Of a DNA stretch of 64,000 nucleotides, positions 34,411-44,516 are shown one piece after another. The number at the start of each line of letters is the position of its first letter. Positions within the stretch are counted from its first letter, which is position 1. Position numbers and translations under genes: made by a program. Under the pieces are notes generated by a model. It searched no databases. It saw only the letters and a program-made list of their open reading frames with translations, and was not told the origin of the DNA. This DNA comes from Xenorhabdus ishibashii. GTDB taxonomy: Bacteria > Pseudomonadota > Gammaproteobacteria > Enterobacterales > Enterobacteriaceae. The stretch spans positions 2,666,001-2,730,000 of the forward strand of contig NZ_NJAK01000001.1 of the NCBI RefSeq assembly GCF_002632755.1, written 5' to 3'.

Positions 34411-35709
34411 ATGAGCCAAACTATTACACAAAAAATTCTTGCACGGGCAAGTGGGCGTGCACAAGTCACTCCGGGTGAAGTGGTTTGGGCGAAAGTGGAT
34501 ATTCTGATGTCTCACGATCCCTGTACGCCAGGTGTAGCCAGCGTATTTAAAAAGGAGTTCGGGCAAGATGCAAAGATATGGGATCCTGAACGCTTTATTT
34601 TAATTCCAGACCATTTTGTCTATTCGGCTGATTCACAAGCCAATCAGAACATTCGGGTGATGCGTGAATTTGCCGCTGAACAGAATATAAAATATTTTTA
34701 TGACGTTGGAACGCCCAATTATAAAGGTGTGTGTCATATAGGACTGGCAGAAGGGGGACATACCCGTCCCGGTGAAGTATTACTGGGCACAGATTCCCAT
34801 ACGGTGACGGCGGGTGCTTTTGGAGCATTTGCCATTGGGTTAGGGATTACTGATGCCGCTTATGCGTTAGGGACGGGAGAGATCCCTCTTAAGGTGCCAA
34901 CAACCATTCGGGTCAATTTTACCGGAACCAAGCCTGCGCATGTTTTGGCTAAGGACATGATTTTATCTGTATTGTCAGAGTTAACTGTCGATGGTGCGAC
35001 CTATCAGGCGATAGAGTTTGGTGGTAACGTTATTGATGAGTTATCGGTAGAAGAGCGCATGACGATTTGCAATATGGTCGTTGAGTGTGGGGCTAAAAAT
35101 GGCATTATGGTTCCCAATCAGGCGACTTTGGATTATTTAGCGGAAAGAAATAATCTCCCGTTTGAAATTGTCTATCCTGATGAGGATGCGCAATACAGCC
35201 GTATGTTAAATATTGATGTTTCCACAATGCAGCCAAAAATTGCTAAACCTCATTCACCGGATAATGTCGTTTCTATTGATCAGGTAGCCAATGTCGCCAT
35301 TTCTCAGGCATATATTGGTTCTTGTACCGGTGGCAAGCTGGAAGATTTTGTTGCGGCAGCCCGTGTTATTAAAGGGCATAAAGTGACAATCCCGACTTAC
35401 GCAGTACCTGCAACAAAAGAAGTTTTTCATAAAACGATTACAACCCAAATTGATGGCATTTCTGTCTACCAGATTTTAAGTGATGCCGGAGTGAAACTTT
35501 CTGCTGAATCAGGGTGCGCAGCTTGTTGTGGTGGACCGCCAGACACTTTTGGCCGCGTCAATGATCCAATATCAGTTATATCTACCACCAATCGCAATTT
35601 TGTCGGCAGAATGGGGCATAAACGTGCCAATATTTATCTTGCTTCCCCTTATTCTGTTGCCGCGGCGGCTATTACTGGTCACATAACAAATCCTGAGGAG
35701 TTTTTATGA
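34411..35709 (+). CDS. Aconitase-superfamily dehydratase, large subunit (LeuC/HacA-like)
   Basis: A 432-residue Fe-S hydro-lyase subunit. The [4Fe-4S] ligands are C305 in YIGSCTGGKL and C369/C372 in SGCAACCGGP; TDSHTVTAGAFGAF is the substrate-region motif. At this length it matches the archaeal-type LeuC2/homoaconitase group rather than the roughly 466-residue enterobacterial LeuC. It pairs with the small subunit gene overlapping it by 4 bases. It isomerises or dehydrates a 2-hydroxy-dicarboxylic acid: 3-isopropylmalate, homocitrate or a dimethylmalate-type compound cannot be told apart here. The SD GGAGGG lies 9 bases upstream. Confidence 0.85.
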   Translation: MSQTITQKILARASGRAQVTPGEVVWAKVDILMSHDPCTPGVASVFKKEFGQDAKIWDPERFILIPDHFVYSADSQANQNIRVMREFAAEQNIKYFYDVGTPNYKGVCHIGLAEGGHTRPGEVLLGTDSHTVTAGAFGAFAIGLGITDAAYALGTGEIPLKVPTTIRVNFTGTKPAHVLAKDMILSVLSELTVDGATYQAIEFGGNVIDELSVEERMTICNMVVECGAKNGIMVPNQATLDYLAERNNLPFEIVYPDEDAQYSRMLNIDVSTMQPKIAKPHSPDNVVSIDQVANVAISQAYIGSCTGGKLEDFVAAARVIKGHKVTIPTYAVPATKEVFHKTITTQIDGISVYQILSDAGVKLSAESGCAACCGGPPDTFGRVNDPISVISTTNRNFVGRMGHKRANIYLASPYSVAAAAITGHITNPEEFL

Positions 35710-36257
35710 GCGAGTTAAAGGAAAATATCATTCGGGGTGAGGTTTATGTATTGACCGATAATATTGATACTGACCAGATTCTTTCAGCCGAATATCTCAA
35801 GGTTAATCCTTCCACGCCTGAAGGATACGCTCAACTGGCTTCACTGGCGATGTGTGGATTACCGGAAGGATCACTGCCTTTCATTGATGAAACCAAGGGA
35901 AAAGCCAAATATCCGATTATTGTGGCAGGGCAGAATTTTGGCTGTGGATCTTCGCGTGAACACGCTGTTGCTGCATTGGGTGCTTCTGGCGTGAAGGTGG
36001 TGCTTGCCCAATCTTACGCCCGTATATTTTTCCGCAATTGTGTTTCAACCGGACAGTTGTTGCCTGTTGCTGCCCAAGAGCGCTTGTGTGACAAATTAGT
36101 CACGGGAGACAGTATTGAGATTGATATTGAAAACCAGACCGTCATTCTGTTGAAAGACGGGGAAAAATATCGCACTGATCCGATTGGTGAACTTGCCAAT
36201 ATCGTATCTGCTGGTGGGCTATTTTCTTACGCTCGTGCGACTGGCAGAATTAAATAA
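35706..36257 (+). CDS. Aconitase-superfamily dehydratase, small subunit (LeuD-like)
   Basis: A 183-residue swivel-domain subunit with DNIDTDQILSAEYL, NFGCGSSREHAV and an SYARIFFRN motif. The substrate-specificity loop reads YLKV (residues 30-33), while characterised archaeal enzymes have YLVY (isopropylmalate) or YLRT (homoaconitate). Its Lys may sit where the Arg contacts the variable carboxylate. Translation is coupled to the large subunit (ATGA overlap). It forms a heterodimer or tetramer in the cytoplasm. Confidence 0.85.
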   Translation: MSELKENIIRGEVYVLTDNIDTDQILSAEYLKVNPSTPEGYAQLASLAMCGLPEGSLPFIDETKGKAKYPIIVAGQNFGCGSSREHAVAALGASGVKVVLAQSYARIFFRNCVSTGQLLPVAAQERLCDKLVTGDSIEIDIENQTVILLKDGEKYRTDPIGELANIVSAGGLFSYARATGRIK

Positions 36258-36263
36258 TATGAA

Positions 36264-36306
36264 AAAACTGCACCCTTGAATTTTAAGGTGCAGTTTTAGT
36301 TTTTTT
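36264..36306 (+). terminator. Rho-independent terminator, possibly bidirectional
   Basis: AAAACTGCACC...GGTGCAGTTTT forms a stem of over 10 bp with a one-base bulge (36264-36297), followed by a T-rich tract. It lies 6 bases after the dehydratase operon and also just beyond the convergent hemW stop at 36307, so it may serve both. Confidence 0.85.
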
Positions 36307-37437
36307 CTAAAGAAACAGCTCAAGTAAGGAATTCAGGAACAGCTTCCCGTGCTTAGTGATTTGCCAATGTGTGTCGCTTTCAGTGATATAGCCTTTCGCC
36401 AGTGCTTCGTCAATTTGCGGGCGAATAGTACTTTCCGGTAATCCGGTGAAATCACTGAAATCCTGGCGTGGCATCGGTTCCAGCAAGCGAAAACGGTTCA
36501 TGAAAAATTCAAATGGACGATCTTCATTATCCACTTGATTTTGTTGATCCAAATAACGCCCTTGCATATAACCGCGTGGGTGCTTAGTTTTCACGGTACG
36601 GAGAATACGGCCATCTGCAAATGAAATTTTGCCATGTGCGCCGCAACCAATCCCCAAATAATCCCCGAAACGCCAGTAATTAAGATTATGCTGACATTGA
36701 TAACCGGGCTTGGCATAGGCCGAAGTTTCATATTGCAGATAACCCGCTTCTGTCAGTAATTGATGGCCTTGGGAAAAAATATTCCAGAGTGCATCATCAT
36801 CCGGTAAAACCGGAGGGCGAGAGCCAAAACTGGTATTGGGTTCAATCGTGAGCTGATACCAGGACAGATGGGGGGGCGATAACTCAATAGCCTGACGTAA
36901 ATCATTCAATGCTTCATTGAGTGTTTGGTTAGGCAGGCCATGCATCAAGTCCAGATTGAAACTGCGTAATCCCAGCCCGTCAGCCAATTTAGCTGCCCGT
37001 TTGGCCTCTTCCGGGCCGTGGATACGCCCTAAGCGGATGAGCTTATCTGAACCGAAACTTTGGATGCCGATGGAAATGCGATTAATCCCCGCTTGCTGGT
37101 AGGCACTGAAACGATCGGCTTCAACAGTTCCCGGATTGGCTTCCATCGTAATCTCTGCTTGCGGAGAGAGTGGCAGTGAAGCCCTGACACCATCGAGCAA
37201 TCGTTGCATACCTTCAGCGCTTAACAGGCTAGGCGTTCCTCCACCGATAAAAATCGTCGATACCTCACGATCACTAATCATTGGTAAATCCGCATGCAAA
37301 TCTGCCAATAAATGATCAACATATTCCTGATGCGGTACATCTCCTTTTAAGGCATGTGAATTAAAGTCGCAATAAGGACATTTCTGCACGCACCAAGGAA
37401 TATGAATATAAAGACTCAGAGGTGGCAATTTAAGCAT
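36307..37437 (-). CDS. hemW: Radical SAM heme chaperone HemW
   Basis: A 376-residue HemW, formerly called HemN-like. The radical-SAM cluster motif is CVQKCPYC (C-x3-C-x2-C) after LYIHIPW, followed by [10 protein letters not shown] and a conserved C-terminal region with GIGCGAHGK. It delivers heme to respiratory enzymes rather than oxidising coproporphyrinogen. Its start overlaps rdgB by 8 bases, the standard rdgB-hemW arrangement. Confidence 0.94.
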   Translation of the reverse strand: MLKLPPLSLYIHIPWCVQKCPYCDFNSHALKGDVPHQEYVDHLLADLHADLPMISDREVSTIFIGGGTPSLLSAEGMQRLLDGVRASLPLSPQAEITMEANPGTVEADRFSAYQQAGINRISIGIQSFGSDKLIRLGRIHGPEEAKRAAKLADGLGLRSFNLDLMHGLPNQTLNEALNDLRQAIELSPPHLSWYQLTIEPNTSFGSRPPVLPDDDALWNIFSQGHQLLTEAGYLQYETSAYAKPGYQCQHNLNYWRFGDYLGIGCGAHGKISFADGRILRTVKTKHPRGYMQGRYLDQQNQVDNEDRPFEFFMNRFRLLEPMPRQDFSDFTGLPESTIRPQIDEALAKGYITESDTHWQITKHGKLFLNSLLELFL

Positions 37438-38029
37438 TACGCATGGCTTCCAATAACATTGCTAATGCTTTCCCACGGTGTGAAACGGTATTTTTTTGCT
37501 CACGAGTTAGCTCGGCTGCTGTACAGTTAAATTCAGGTGCATAAAAAACGGGATCGTAACCAAAACCGCCTTTTCCAGCCGGTTCACGGGTGATCATACC
37601 TGACCAACGGCCGTGAAATATCAGAGGGGTAGGATCTTCTGCATGGCGTAAGAAGACCAGTACACAATTGAATTGAGCCTGACGCTTTTCATCAGGTACA
37701 TCGTGCATGACTTGCAATAATTTTTCCAGATTCGCTTGATCGGAGGCATCACTGCCTGCATAGCGAGCGGAATAAATGCCTGGTGCGCCACCTAATGCGT
37801 CAACCGATAACCCCGAATCGTCGGCAATCGCAGGTAAACCCGTCACTGCTGCCGCATGGCGAGCTTTGATGATTGCGTTTTCAATAAAAGTGAGGCCTGT
37901 TTCATCGGCTGAATCCACACCTAATTCGGTTTGAGCCACGATGTTTAAGCCAAAATCAGCTAATAAATCAGCCAATTCACGTACTTTCCCTGCATTTCCC
38001 GTGGCGAGAACAACTTTTTGCATTGCCAT
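37430..38029 (-). CDS. rdgB: dITP/XTP pyrophosphatase
   Basis: A 199-residue Ham1-family house-cleaning NTPase with [15 protein letters not shown] at the N terminus, [14 protein letters not shown] and [11 protein letters not shown]. It hydrolyses dITP, dHAPTP and XTP to monophosphates. Either ATG 38029 or ATG 38023 may be used; neither has a strong ribosome site. It overlaps hemW. Confidence 0.95.
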   Translation of the reverse strand: MAMQKVVLATGNAGKVRELADLLADFGLNIVAQTELGVDSADETGLTFIENAIIKARHAAAVTGLPAIADDSGLSVDALGGAPGIYSARYAGSDASDQANLEKLLQVMHDVPDEKRQAQFNCVLVFLRHAEDPTPLIFHGRWSGMITREPAGKGGFGYDPVFYAPEFNCTAAELTREQKNTVSHRGKALAMLLEAMRNA

Positions 38030-38071
38030 TTATTTTATTAACCTGTATATCCAATTAATCTACGTATCTAA

Positions 38072-38635
38072 TTAACCTGCAAATATTGAAGCCAGCCACC
38101 CCATTACATCGTAGCGTAGGGCATTCAGTGCATAGAGAATAAGAATGACAATCATGGCAGAGAAATCAAGGCCGCCCATAGAAGGGATAATACGGCGGAT
38201 AGGTGCCATTAGTGGTTCAGTCAATTGAATCAGGACATAATCCACAGGGTTGCGTCCCTGGCTGATCCAGCTTAATAACGCGCGAGCGATCACTAACCAA
38301 AATACGAGCTTACCGGCAGCAGTCAGTAATTCAATCACGCTAAACAAGAAGATAGCACCAGAAGGGACTAGAAATTGCCCTGTGGCTAACCATATCGGCA
38401 ACAAGATTTTGATAATAATCAGCAGGTAGGAAAGAAGCACGGACGCGGTATCAATGGGACCAATGGCAGGAATGACTCTGCGTAATGGGCGCACCACAGG
38501 TTGGGTAATTTTAACGATAAATTGTGAGAATGGATTATAAAAATCACAACGTACCCACTGCATCCAGACACGTAGCAGTAAAACAGCAATATATAAATCC
38601 AGAACGGTGAAAAAGACGAAGTTTAAGAATTGCAT
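38072..38635 (-). CDS. yggT: YggT family membrane protein
   Basis: A 187-residue inner membrane protein with two tandem YggT repeats, each containing a P-x-R-R-x-I-P motif (PLRRVIPAIG and PIRRIIPSMG) and hydrophobic segments. The family has been tied to osmotic or potassium stress but the function is not settled. It lies between proC and rdgB as in E. coli. Confidence 0.94.
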   Translation of the reverse strand: MQFLNFVFFTVLDLYIAVLLLRVWMQWVRCDFYNPFSQFIVKITQPVVRPLRRVIPAIGPIDTASVLLSYLLIIIKILLPIWLATGQFLVPSGAIFLFSVIELLTAAGKLVFWLVIARALLSWISQGRNPVDYVLIQLTEPLMAPIRRIIPSMGGLDFSAMIVILILYALNALRYDVMGWLASIFAG

Positions 38636-38667
38636 GTAGCAGCCCTGATTGAATTAAACCAATTGAA

Positions 38668-39489
38668 TTAAAATAATTTTTCCATTTCCTGTGCACGGCG
38701 GATGGCTCCTTGCATGGCATTGGACACAATTTCAGGCAGCTTACCTTCATAAAAAATGCGCAATGCTTCAGCCGTTGTACCGCCTTTAGATGTTACCTGC
38801 TCACGCAGGATAGCAAAAGGAAGATCTTTTTGCGTTTCAGCAAGTTTAGCTGAACCTATGGCTGCTTGCAGGACTAGTTCTCTGGCAGTTTCACTGTCAA
38901 AACCCAAACGTTCCGCTTCTTGTTGCATCGATTCCATGAACAGGAAGAAATAAGCTGGGGCACTGCCTGCAATGGCAATGATATCGTTGATACCACTTTC
39001 ATCATTGACCCAGCACACTTTTCCAACGCTGCTCATTAACGATGCCGCAAACTCGCGATCAGCTTGCTCAATATGCTCAGGCGCAAACAGTCCACTGACC
39101 CCTTGTCCGACAAGTGCAGGGGTATTTGGCATGATACGGATAATATTGAGGTTATCCTGCAAGAGTGTGTAAAAACGGGAAACTGGAATACCCGCTGCAA
39201 TAGAAAGAACGAGTTTTTCACGGAAATCAACATGCGAATGCAGTGATCCACAAACTTCCGCCATCATTTGCGGTTTAACCGCTAGAACAATGACATCGGC
39301 TTCTTGTGCGTAACGGATATTATCGCTTTGGCTGTTGATACCATATTCTTTTGCCAGTACATCACGGCGAGTTGTCCTTGGAGAACAGACAGTGATGAGT
39401 TCGGCAGGATAACCTTTCCTGACTAATCCGGCAATGATGGCATGAGCCATATTGCCTGCGCCAATAAAGGTGATTTTACGATTTTCCAT
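38668..39489 (-). CDS. proC: Pyrroline-5-carboxylate reductase
   Basis: A 273-residue NADPH-dependent enzyme for the last step of proline synthesis. The Rossmann glycine motif is FIGAGNMAHAIIAGL; VLAVKPQMM, RIMPNTPALVG and a C-terminal SKGGTTAEAL are the family signatures. It is followed by yggT after 32 bases. Confidence 0.96.
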   Translation of the reverse strand: MENRKITFIGAGNMAHAIIAGLVRKGYPAELITVCSPRTTRRDVLAKEYGINSQSDNIRYAQEADVIVLAVKPQMMAEVCGSLHSHVDFREKLVLSIAAGIPVSRFYTLLQDNLNIIRIMPNTPALVGQGVSGLFAPEHIEQADREFAASLMSSVGKVCWVNDESGINDIIAIAGSAPAYFFLFMESMQQEAERLGFDSETARELVLQAAIGSAKLAETQKDLPFAILREQVTSKGGTTAEALRIFYEGKLPEIVSNAMQGAIRRAQEMEKLF

Positions 39490-39546
39490 TAGATAATCTC
39501 GTCTATTAATTGGTGAATTTTAGGTGTCGAAAGGTGATTTTCTATA

Positions 39547-40242
39547 TTAAGCCCTGTATTGACGAGCACCGAATATTGCCGTTCCAATCCTGACCAGTGT
39601 AGAACCACACGTAATAGCTGCGTCCATATCATCCGTCATGCCCATTGATAGCGTGTCGACTTGGGGATATTGCGCTTTCAGTTCAATAAATGCATGTTCC
39701 ATTTGGCGAAAAACGGCTATTTGGCGTTCAACATTGCTTTCTGGTGCCGGTATTGCCATCAATCCGCGTAATACCAGATTAGGTAATTCATTAATAGTTG
39801 TGGTCAATTCGGTTAATTCTTCCAACAAAATACCTGACTTGCTTTCTTCTCCACTGATATTAATTTGGATCAGGATATTAAGAGGTGGCATGTTTCCAGG
39901 ACGTTGTTCGCTTAAGCGTTGGGCTATTTTTAATCTATCAATGGTATGACACCAATCAAAATTTTCTGCAACCAGACGACTCTTGTTAGATTGTAATGGG
40001 CCAATAAAGTGCCACACTAAATCGTCACGGCTATTAAAGTGTTGAATTTTTTCAACCCCTTCCTGCACGTAATTCTCGCCAAATTCCCGTTGCCCATTGG
40101 CTATAGCTTCTGCGATGGCACTCACAGGCTTGGTTTTACTGACTGCAAGTAAAGTAATTTCTTCTGGAGAACGCCCGCATTTTTGCGCTGCAAGCGTCAT
40201 GCGGTTCCTGACATCGTGAAGATTTTGTTCGATATTGTTCAT
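39547..40242 (-). CDS. yggS: PLP homeostasis protein YggS
   Basis: A 231-residue PLP-binding protein (COG0325). The PLP lysine is in LLAVSKTKP; HFIGPLQSNK and GLMAIPAP follow, and SMGMTDDMDAAI is near the end. It buffers vitamin B6 and affects amino acid metabolism. It is divergent from yggR. Confidence 0.96.
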   Translation of the reverse strand: MNNIEQNLHDVRNRMTLAAQKCGRSPEEITLLAVSKTKPVSAIAEAIANGQREFGENYVQEGVEKIQHFNSRDDLVWHFIGPLQSNKSRLVAENFDWCHTIDRLKIAQRLSEQRPGNMPPLNILIQINISGEESKSGILLEELTELTTTINELPNLVLRGLMAIPAPESNVERQIAVFRQMEHAFIELKAQYPQVDTLSMGMTDDMDAAITCGSTLVRIGTAIFGARQYRA

Positions 40243-40264
40243 AATTGACTCAGGAGATAAAAAA

Positions 40265-41296
40265 ATGAATATGGAAAAATGGGTGTCCCTTAGTGTAAAG
40301 CATAATGCTTCGGATCTGCATCTTTGTGTCGGGCAAGTTCCGATTTTGCGTATCCACGGTGTGTTATATCCACAAAAACAATTGGCAGAGATTCAAGCTG
40401 ATACCCTGATAGCATGGAGTGAGAAAATATTATCAGATGTGCAGAAACAGCAGTTACAAAAGCACGGTCATGTCGACTTTGTGGTAACCATGCCAGATAA
40501 ACAGCGGCTCAGGGGAAATTTGTTCTATCAACAGTCTCATTTATCATTAGTATTGCGGGTGATTGCAAACACATGTCCGACATTAGAACAACTCTATGCA
40601 CCTGATATCATCCAGCAACTTATTTTGCAGGAGATGAGTGGATTGATATTAGTGACTGGCGCAACGGGAAGCGGTAAGACGACGACGCTGTCAGCCATGA
40701 TTAATGCCTTGAATAGCCATGTTTGTAAACACATTATCACGCTGGAAGATCCGATAGAATTTATTCACCAAAGCCGAAACTGCCTGATACAACAAAGGGA
40801 GATTGGTAAGGATGTTGTTGATTATCAAACAGCACTGAAAAGTGCATTACGGCAAGATCCTGATGTGATTTTGTTGGGAGAATTACGCGATAAAGAGACG
40901 ATTCGGCTGGCATTAACAGCGGCTGAAACAGGGCATCTGGTTTTGTCGACGCTGCATACCCGTGGTGCCATTCAGGCAATAGACCGCTTGGTTGATGTTT
41001 TTTCTGCAGAAGAAAAAGGCTGGATTAGTAGTCAGTTGGCTGGAAGTTTAAAGGCCGTTATTTCTCAGCAACTGCTCCCAGCCCAAAAGGGTGGTAGAGT
41101 GGCTCTCCATGAAGTTTTGGTTGTAAATCAGGCTATTAGCCATTTAATAAGAGAAGGCAAAAATCATCAAATAGCATCATTAATGCAGACTGGTGCGGCT
41201 TGTGGTATGCAAACTTACGAGCAAAGCCGACAACAACGTAGCGCTCTGGGGCTGTTGGCAGAACAGAGGGGGGACAATCTGGCAAATGTTTTTTAG
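40265..41296 (+). CDS. yggR: PilT-like ATPase YggR
   Basis: A 343-residue GspE/PilT-family hexameric ATPase. The N-terminal ASDLHLCVGQVP leads to Walker A GATGSGKTTT, an Asp box (HIITLEDPIE), Walker B VILLGELRD and the ETGHLVLSTLHT His box. The start at 40265 follows AGGAG; an upstream frame to 40235 overlaps yggS. PilT homologues power type IV pilus retraction, but no pilus genes are adjacent. Confidence 0.92.
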   Translation: MNMEKWVSLSVKHNASDLHLCVGQVPILRIHGVLYPQKQLAEIQADTLIAWSEKILSDVQKQQLQKHGHVDFVVTMPDKQRLRGNLFYQQSHLSLVLRVIANTCPTLEQLYAPDIIQQLILQEMSGLILVTGATGSGKTTTLSAMINALNSHVCKHIITLEDPIEFIHQSRNCLIQQREIGKDVVDYQTALKSALRQDPDVILLGELRDKETIRLALTAAETGHLVLSTLHTRGAIQAIDRLVDVFSAEEKGWISSQLAGSLKAVISQQLLPAQKGGRVALHEVLVVNQAISHLIREGKNHQIASLMQTGAACGMQTYEQSRQQRSALGLLAEQRGDNLANVF

Positions 41297-41365
41297 ATAA
41301 ACCGCTTTTTAAGGTAAACCGCGTGTGGTAACAGCCATGCTGAATAATGAGTATGGCTATTACGA

Positions 41366-41401
41366 ATATGACTGATATGACTGATATGACTGATATGGCT
41401 G
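41366..41401. repeat. Four tandem 9-base repeats at the end of ruvX
   Basis: ATATGACTG is repeated three times, and a fourth copy reads ATATGGCTG. The array ends immediately at the ruvX stop codon (minus strand, 41402-41404). It lies in the convergent gap between yggR and ruvX and changes no protein. Confidence 0.8.
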
Positions 41402-41824
41402 TTAGTTATACTGCTGCTCAAACCAGCTTTCCAGAATAATCACCGCAGAAGTGGAGTCAACCTTGCCTTTATTCAGAGCCTTGTAGCCACCGTGATCAAA
41501 CAGATGAGAACGTGCTTCCACGGTGGTCAATCGTTCATCATGCAGTTCAACCTGTACGCCGAAACGTCCATGTATGCGATTGGCAAACTTACGGGCTTGT
41601 GCAGTAACCGGTTGTTCTGTGCCATCCATATTGAGTGGCAGGCCAACAATGACCAGATCAGGCTGCCACTCTTTAAGGAGTTTCTCGATGAGTTCCCAAT
41701 TGGGGGAACCTTCGTTGGCTTTGAAAGAGGATAATGCTCTGGCAGTACCTGTGATTTCTTGCCCGATGGCAGCCCCAATACTGCGAGTTCCAAAATCGAA
41801 AGCAATAATTGTGCGATTTTTCAT
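41402..41824 (-). CDS. yqgF: Putative pre-16S rRNA nuclease YqgF/RuvX
   Basis: A 140-residue RNase H-fold protein with [14 protein letters not shown] at the N terminus, [11 protein letters not shown] and [10 protein letters not shown]. It processes the 5' end of 16S rRNA. The start overlaps the yqgE stop (TGATG), as in other enterobacteria. Confidence 0.96.
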   Translation of the reverse strand: MKNRTIIAFDFGTRSIGAAIGQEITGTARALSSFKANEGSPNWELIEKLLKEWQPDLVIVGLPLNMDGTEQPVTAQARKFANRIHGRFGVQVELHDERLTTVEARSHLFDHGGYKALNKGKVDSTSAVIILESWFEQQYN

Positions 41825-42387
41825 CAGGCGTGTCCTGCATGTGAGGCAAGATTGTAAATATTAATTCCCAGTAAAGAAGCCGCCTCACTCCAGCGATCTG
41901 CGATAGGAGTATTGAAAATCAGGGATGGTTCAGCACTGACAGTCAGCCAACTGTTTTCCATAATTTCCCTTTCCAACTGACCTGCTTCCCAACTTGAGTA
42001 TCCAAGGGTCATTAAAATATTTTTCGGTTGGCGTGATGTACCCAGAGCTTCCAGCATATCCTTGGATGTCGTGATCATAGTGTGTTCAGAAATCTGAATA
42101 CTGGAACTGAACCCTGATTGTGGCGTATGTAGAATAAAGCCGTGTTCCTCAGATAGAGGCCCGCCAGCCATCACTGGCTGATTGAGATTGATAGTATTGT
42201 CTCTATCCTCAGGAGAGATATCTAACTTTTGCAAGATACTTTGGATAGAAACGCGATCTATCGGCTTATTAATAATTAATCCCATTGCCCCATTTTGATC
42301 ATGTTCGCAGATATAAACTACGGAACGATTGAAATAAGGATCAGAGAGTGAAGGCATGGCAATAAGAAAATGATGCTGTAGATTCAT
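41824..42387 (-). CDS. yqgE: YqgE/AlgH family protein
   Basis: A 187-residue UPF0301 protein: [19 protein letters not shown], then [18 protein letters not shown] and [14 protein letters not shown]. The start is at 42387; upstream in-frame sequence to 42462 is not conserved in the family. The biochemical function is unknown. It lies between gshB and ruvX. Confidence 0.94.
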   Translation of the reverse strand: MNLQHHFLIAMPSLSDPYFNRSVVYICEHDQNGAMGLIINKPIDRVSIQSILQKLDISPEDRDNTINLNQPVMAGGPLSEEHGFILHTPQSGFSSSIQISEHTMITTSKDMLEALGTSRQPKNILMTLGYSSWEAGQLEREIMENSWLTVSAEPSLIFNTPIADRWSEAASLLGINIYNLASHAGHA

Positions 42388-42494
42388 GTGTTTTCTGATA
42401 ATTATTTTGGCAATATAAGAATGACTAGCCCACAGTATGTGGGCTCTCATTATAAATGGCAAATGTTGTCAGGAAACGAATGTTATTCGGCCTT

Positions 42495-43454
42495 TTATGC
42501 TATCTGTTTTTCCAATCGTTTTTCGATCGCGTCCATCAGCATGCCAGTAATAGAAATATCTGGAAATGCCGCTTCTATTTCACGTACACAGGTTGGGCTG
42601 GTTACGTTGATTTCAGTTAAACGGTCGCCAATGATATCCAGCCCAACAAAAATTAATCCTTTTTCTTTTAATACAGGAGCAACTGCGCGGGCAATTGCCC
42701 AATCGCTTTCTGACAATGGGCGTGCTTCTCCACGGCCGCCTGCCGCCAGATTACCACGGGTTTCCCCTTGAGCCGGAATACGGGCAAGACAATAAGGCAC
42801 AGGTTCACCATCAACAACCAGTACGCGTTTATCCCCATCCTTAATGGCAGGCAGGAAATTTTGTGCCATACAATAACGAGTGCCATGTTCAGTCAACGTT
42901 TCAATAATAACGCCTACATTGGCGTCATCTTGTTTTAAACGGAAGATGGAAGCGCCTCCCATACCATCCAAAGGTTTAAAAATAACATCGCTATGTTTTT
43001 TATGGAATTCGCGTAATTTTTTGGCATTGCGGGTGACTAACGTATCGGGTGTCAATTCCGGGAACCAGGCAGTAAACAGCTTTTCATTACAGTCGCGCAG
43101 GCTTTGGGGCTTATTAACGATCAGGCTGCCTTTGGCTTCTGCTCTTTCCAGAATATAGGTCGCATAGATGTACTCAGTATCAAAAGGTGGATCTTTGCGC
43201 ATCAAAATAACTTGCAAGGTATCGAGAGCTATTTCTTGCTCACTACCAAACTGATACCACTGTTGGGGATTTTCTTCTACCGTGAGCAAACGTGTGTGGG
43301 CGCGAGCCTCTCCTTGATGCAGGTAGAGATCATGCATTTCTATATAATGAATTTCCCATCCGCGTTTTTGTGCTTCCAGCAGCATGGCAAAACTAGTGTC
43401 TTTCTTGATGTTGATGGATGAAATAGGATCCATCACAATACCGAGCTTGATCAT
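42495..43454 (-). CDS. gshB: Glutathione synthetase
   Basis: A 319-residue ATP-grasp enzyme joining gamma-glutamylcysteine and glycine. It has LGIVMDPISSINIKKD at the start, IFKPLDGMGGASIFR, the RGNLAAGGRGEARPL loop and a metal-binding INVTSPTCVREIE. It is 9 bases downstream of rsmE on the same strand. Confidence 0.96.
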   Translation of the reverse strand: MIKLGIVMDPISSINIKKDTSFAMLLEAQKRGWEIHYIEMHDLYLHQGEARAHTRLLTVEENPQQWYQFGSEQEIALDTLQVILMRKDPPFDTEYIYATYILERAEAKGSLIVNKPQSLRDCNEKLFTAWFPELTPDTLVTRNAKKLREFHKKHSDVIFKPLDGMGGASIFRLKQDDANVGVIIETLTEHGTRYCMAQNFLPAIKDGDKRVLVVDGEPVPYCLARIPAQGETRGNLAAGGRGEARPLSESDWAIARAVAPVLKEKGLIFVGLDIIGDRLTEINVTSPTCVREIEAAFPDISITGMLMDAIEKRLEKQIA

Positions 43455-43463
43455 TTTTTCTCC

Positions 43464-44195
43464 TTAACCCAGATCACCAAAACGTACTTGCAATGCGGTA
43501 ATTGCAGTGAGTGCCGTAGTTTCTGTCCTCAGAACACGAGGTCCTAACAGGATATCAGTAAACTGATATTTTGCTGTCATTTCTATTTCTTCAGCAGACA
43601 ATCCCCCTTCAGGCCCAATCAGCAGACGTACTTTTTCCACCGGAAGCGGAAGGGTATTGATGCTATGGCTGGCACGGGGATGCAGATTCAATTTTAGGCT
43701 GCCATCGTTTTCTGCGCACCAGCTTTCAAGTGACATAACGGGGCGGATTTCAGGGATCCGGTTACGTCCGCACTGTTCACAGGCAGAAATGGCTATTTTT
43801 TTCCATTGTTGCAATTTCTTCTCTAACCTTTCGGTATCCAGTTTGACGCCACAACGTTCAGACAGGAGTGGGGTAATCGTGTTGACACCAAGCTCCACGG
43901 ATTTTTGGATTGTGAATTCCATTTTTTCACCACGGGACATGACTTGCCCAAGGTGCAGATTCAATGGTGATTCATGATCAGATAATCTGCCATCAAGGAT
44001 AGTCACTCTAATTGTTTTTTTACTCGCTTCCGTGATTATTGCATCAAAAGTCTGATTACTGCCATCAAAGAGTTGTAATGCTTGCCCGTTACTCATTCTG
44101 AGCACGCGACCAACATGATTGGCTGCATCATCACTCAAATAAATTTCCGCTCCTGTTGCGAGTAGCTCAGGATGATAGATGCGGGGTATTCGCAT
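43464..44195 (-). CDS. rsmE: 16S rRNA (uracil1498-N3)-methyltransferase
   Basis: A 243-residue SPOUT methyltransferase. It has an N-terminal PUA-like domain ([12 protein letters not shown]), then [20 protein letters not shown], the SAM-binding [12 protein letters not shown] and [16 protein letters not shown] with the trefoil knot. It methylates U1498 of 16S rRNA. Confidence 0.96.
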   Translation of the reverse strand: MRIPRIYHPELLATGAEIYLSDDAANHVGRVLRMSNGQALQLFDGSNQTFDAIITEASKKTIRVTILDGRLSDHESPLNLHLGQVMSRGEKMEFTIQKSVELGVNTITPLLSERCGVKLDTERLEKKLQQWKKIAISACEQCGRNRIPEIRPVMSLESWCAENDGSLKLNLHPRASHSINTLPLPVEKVRLLIGPEGGLSAEEIEMTAKYQFTDILLGPRVLRTETTALTAITALQVRFGDLG

Positions 44196-44516
44196 ATTTT
44201 TCTTTCCTTCTTTTCCCGGATTCTTCCGGCATGGCGCAAACAGCCATATAACAAAGTTGATTTATGGCCATGATAAATGAGCGTTGTTTGCGTGATCAAG
44301 CTATCTCTTGGCTTTAGGAATACAAGAGATTTCCTTGCGAGCTGGTTCGCATATTTATTTTGTAATTGCTTTTTTAGTTAAATTTTTATTGCCAATAACC
44401 GGAATAAAAAATTAGTATTCATCTTGTCCTGATTGAGGTCAGGAAATAAGGGAGTAAGACGGTAACAAGGATGTTATTTATAAATGGATTTTAATTTTTC
44501 ATAGATTAAAAGAAGG
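44196..44516. other. Intergenic region between rsmE and peptidase gene
   Basis: This 321-base AT-rich gap should hold divergent promoters. I see no gene or RNA structure that I can support. Confidence 0.4.
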
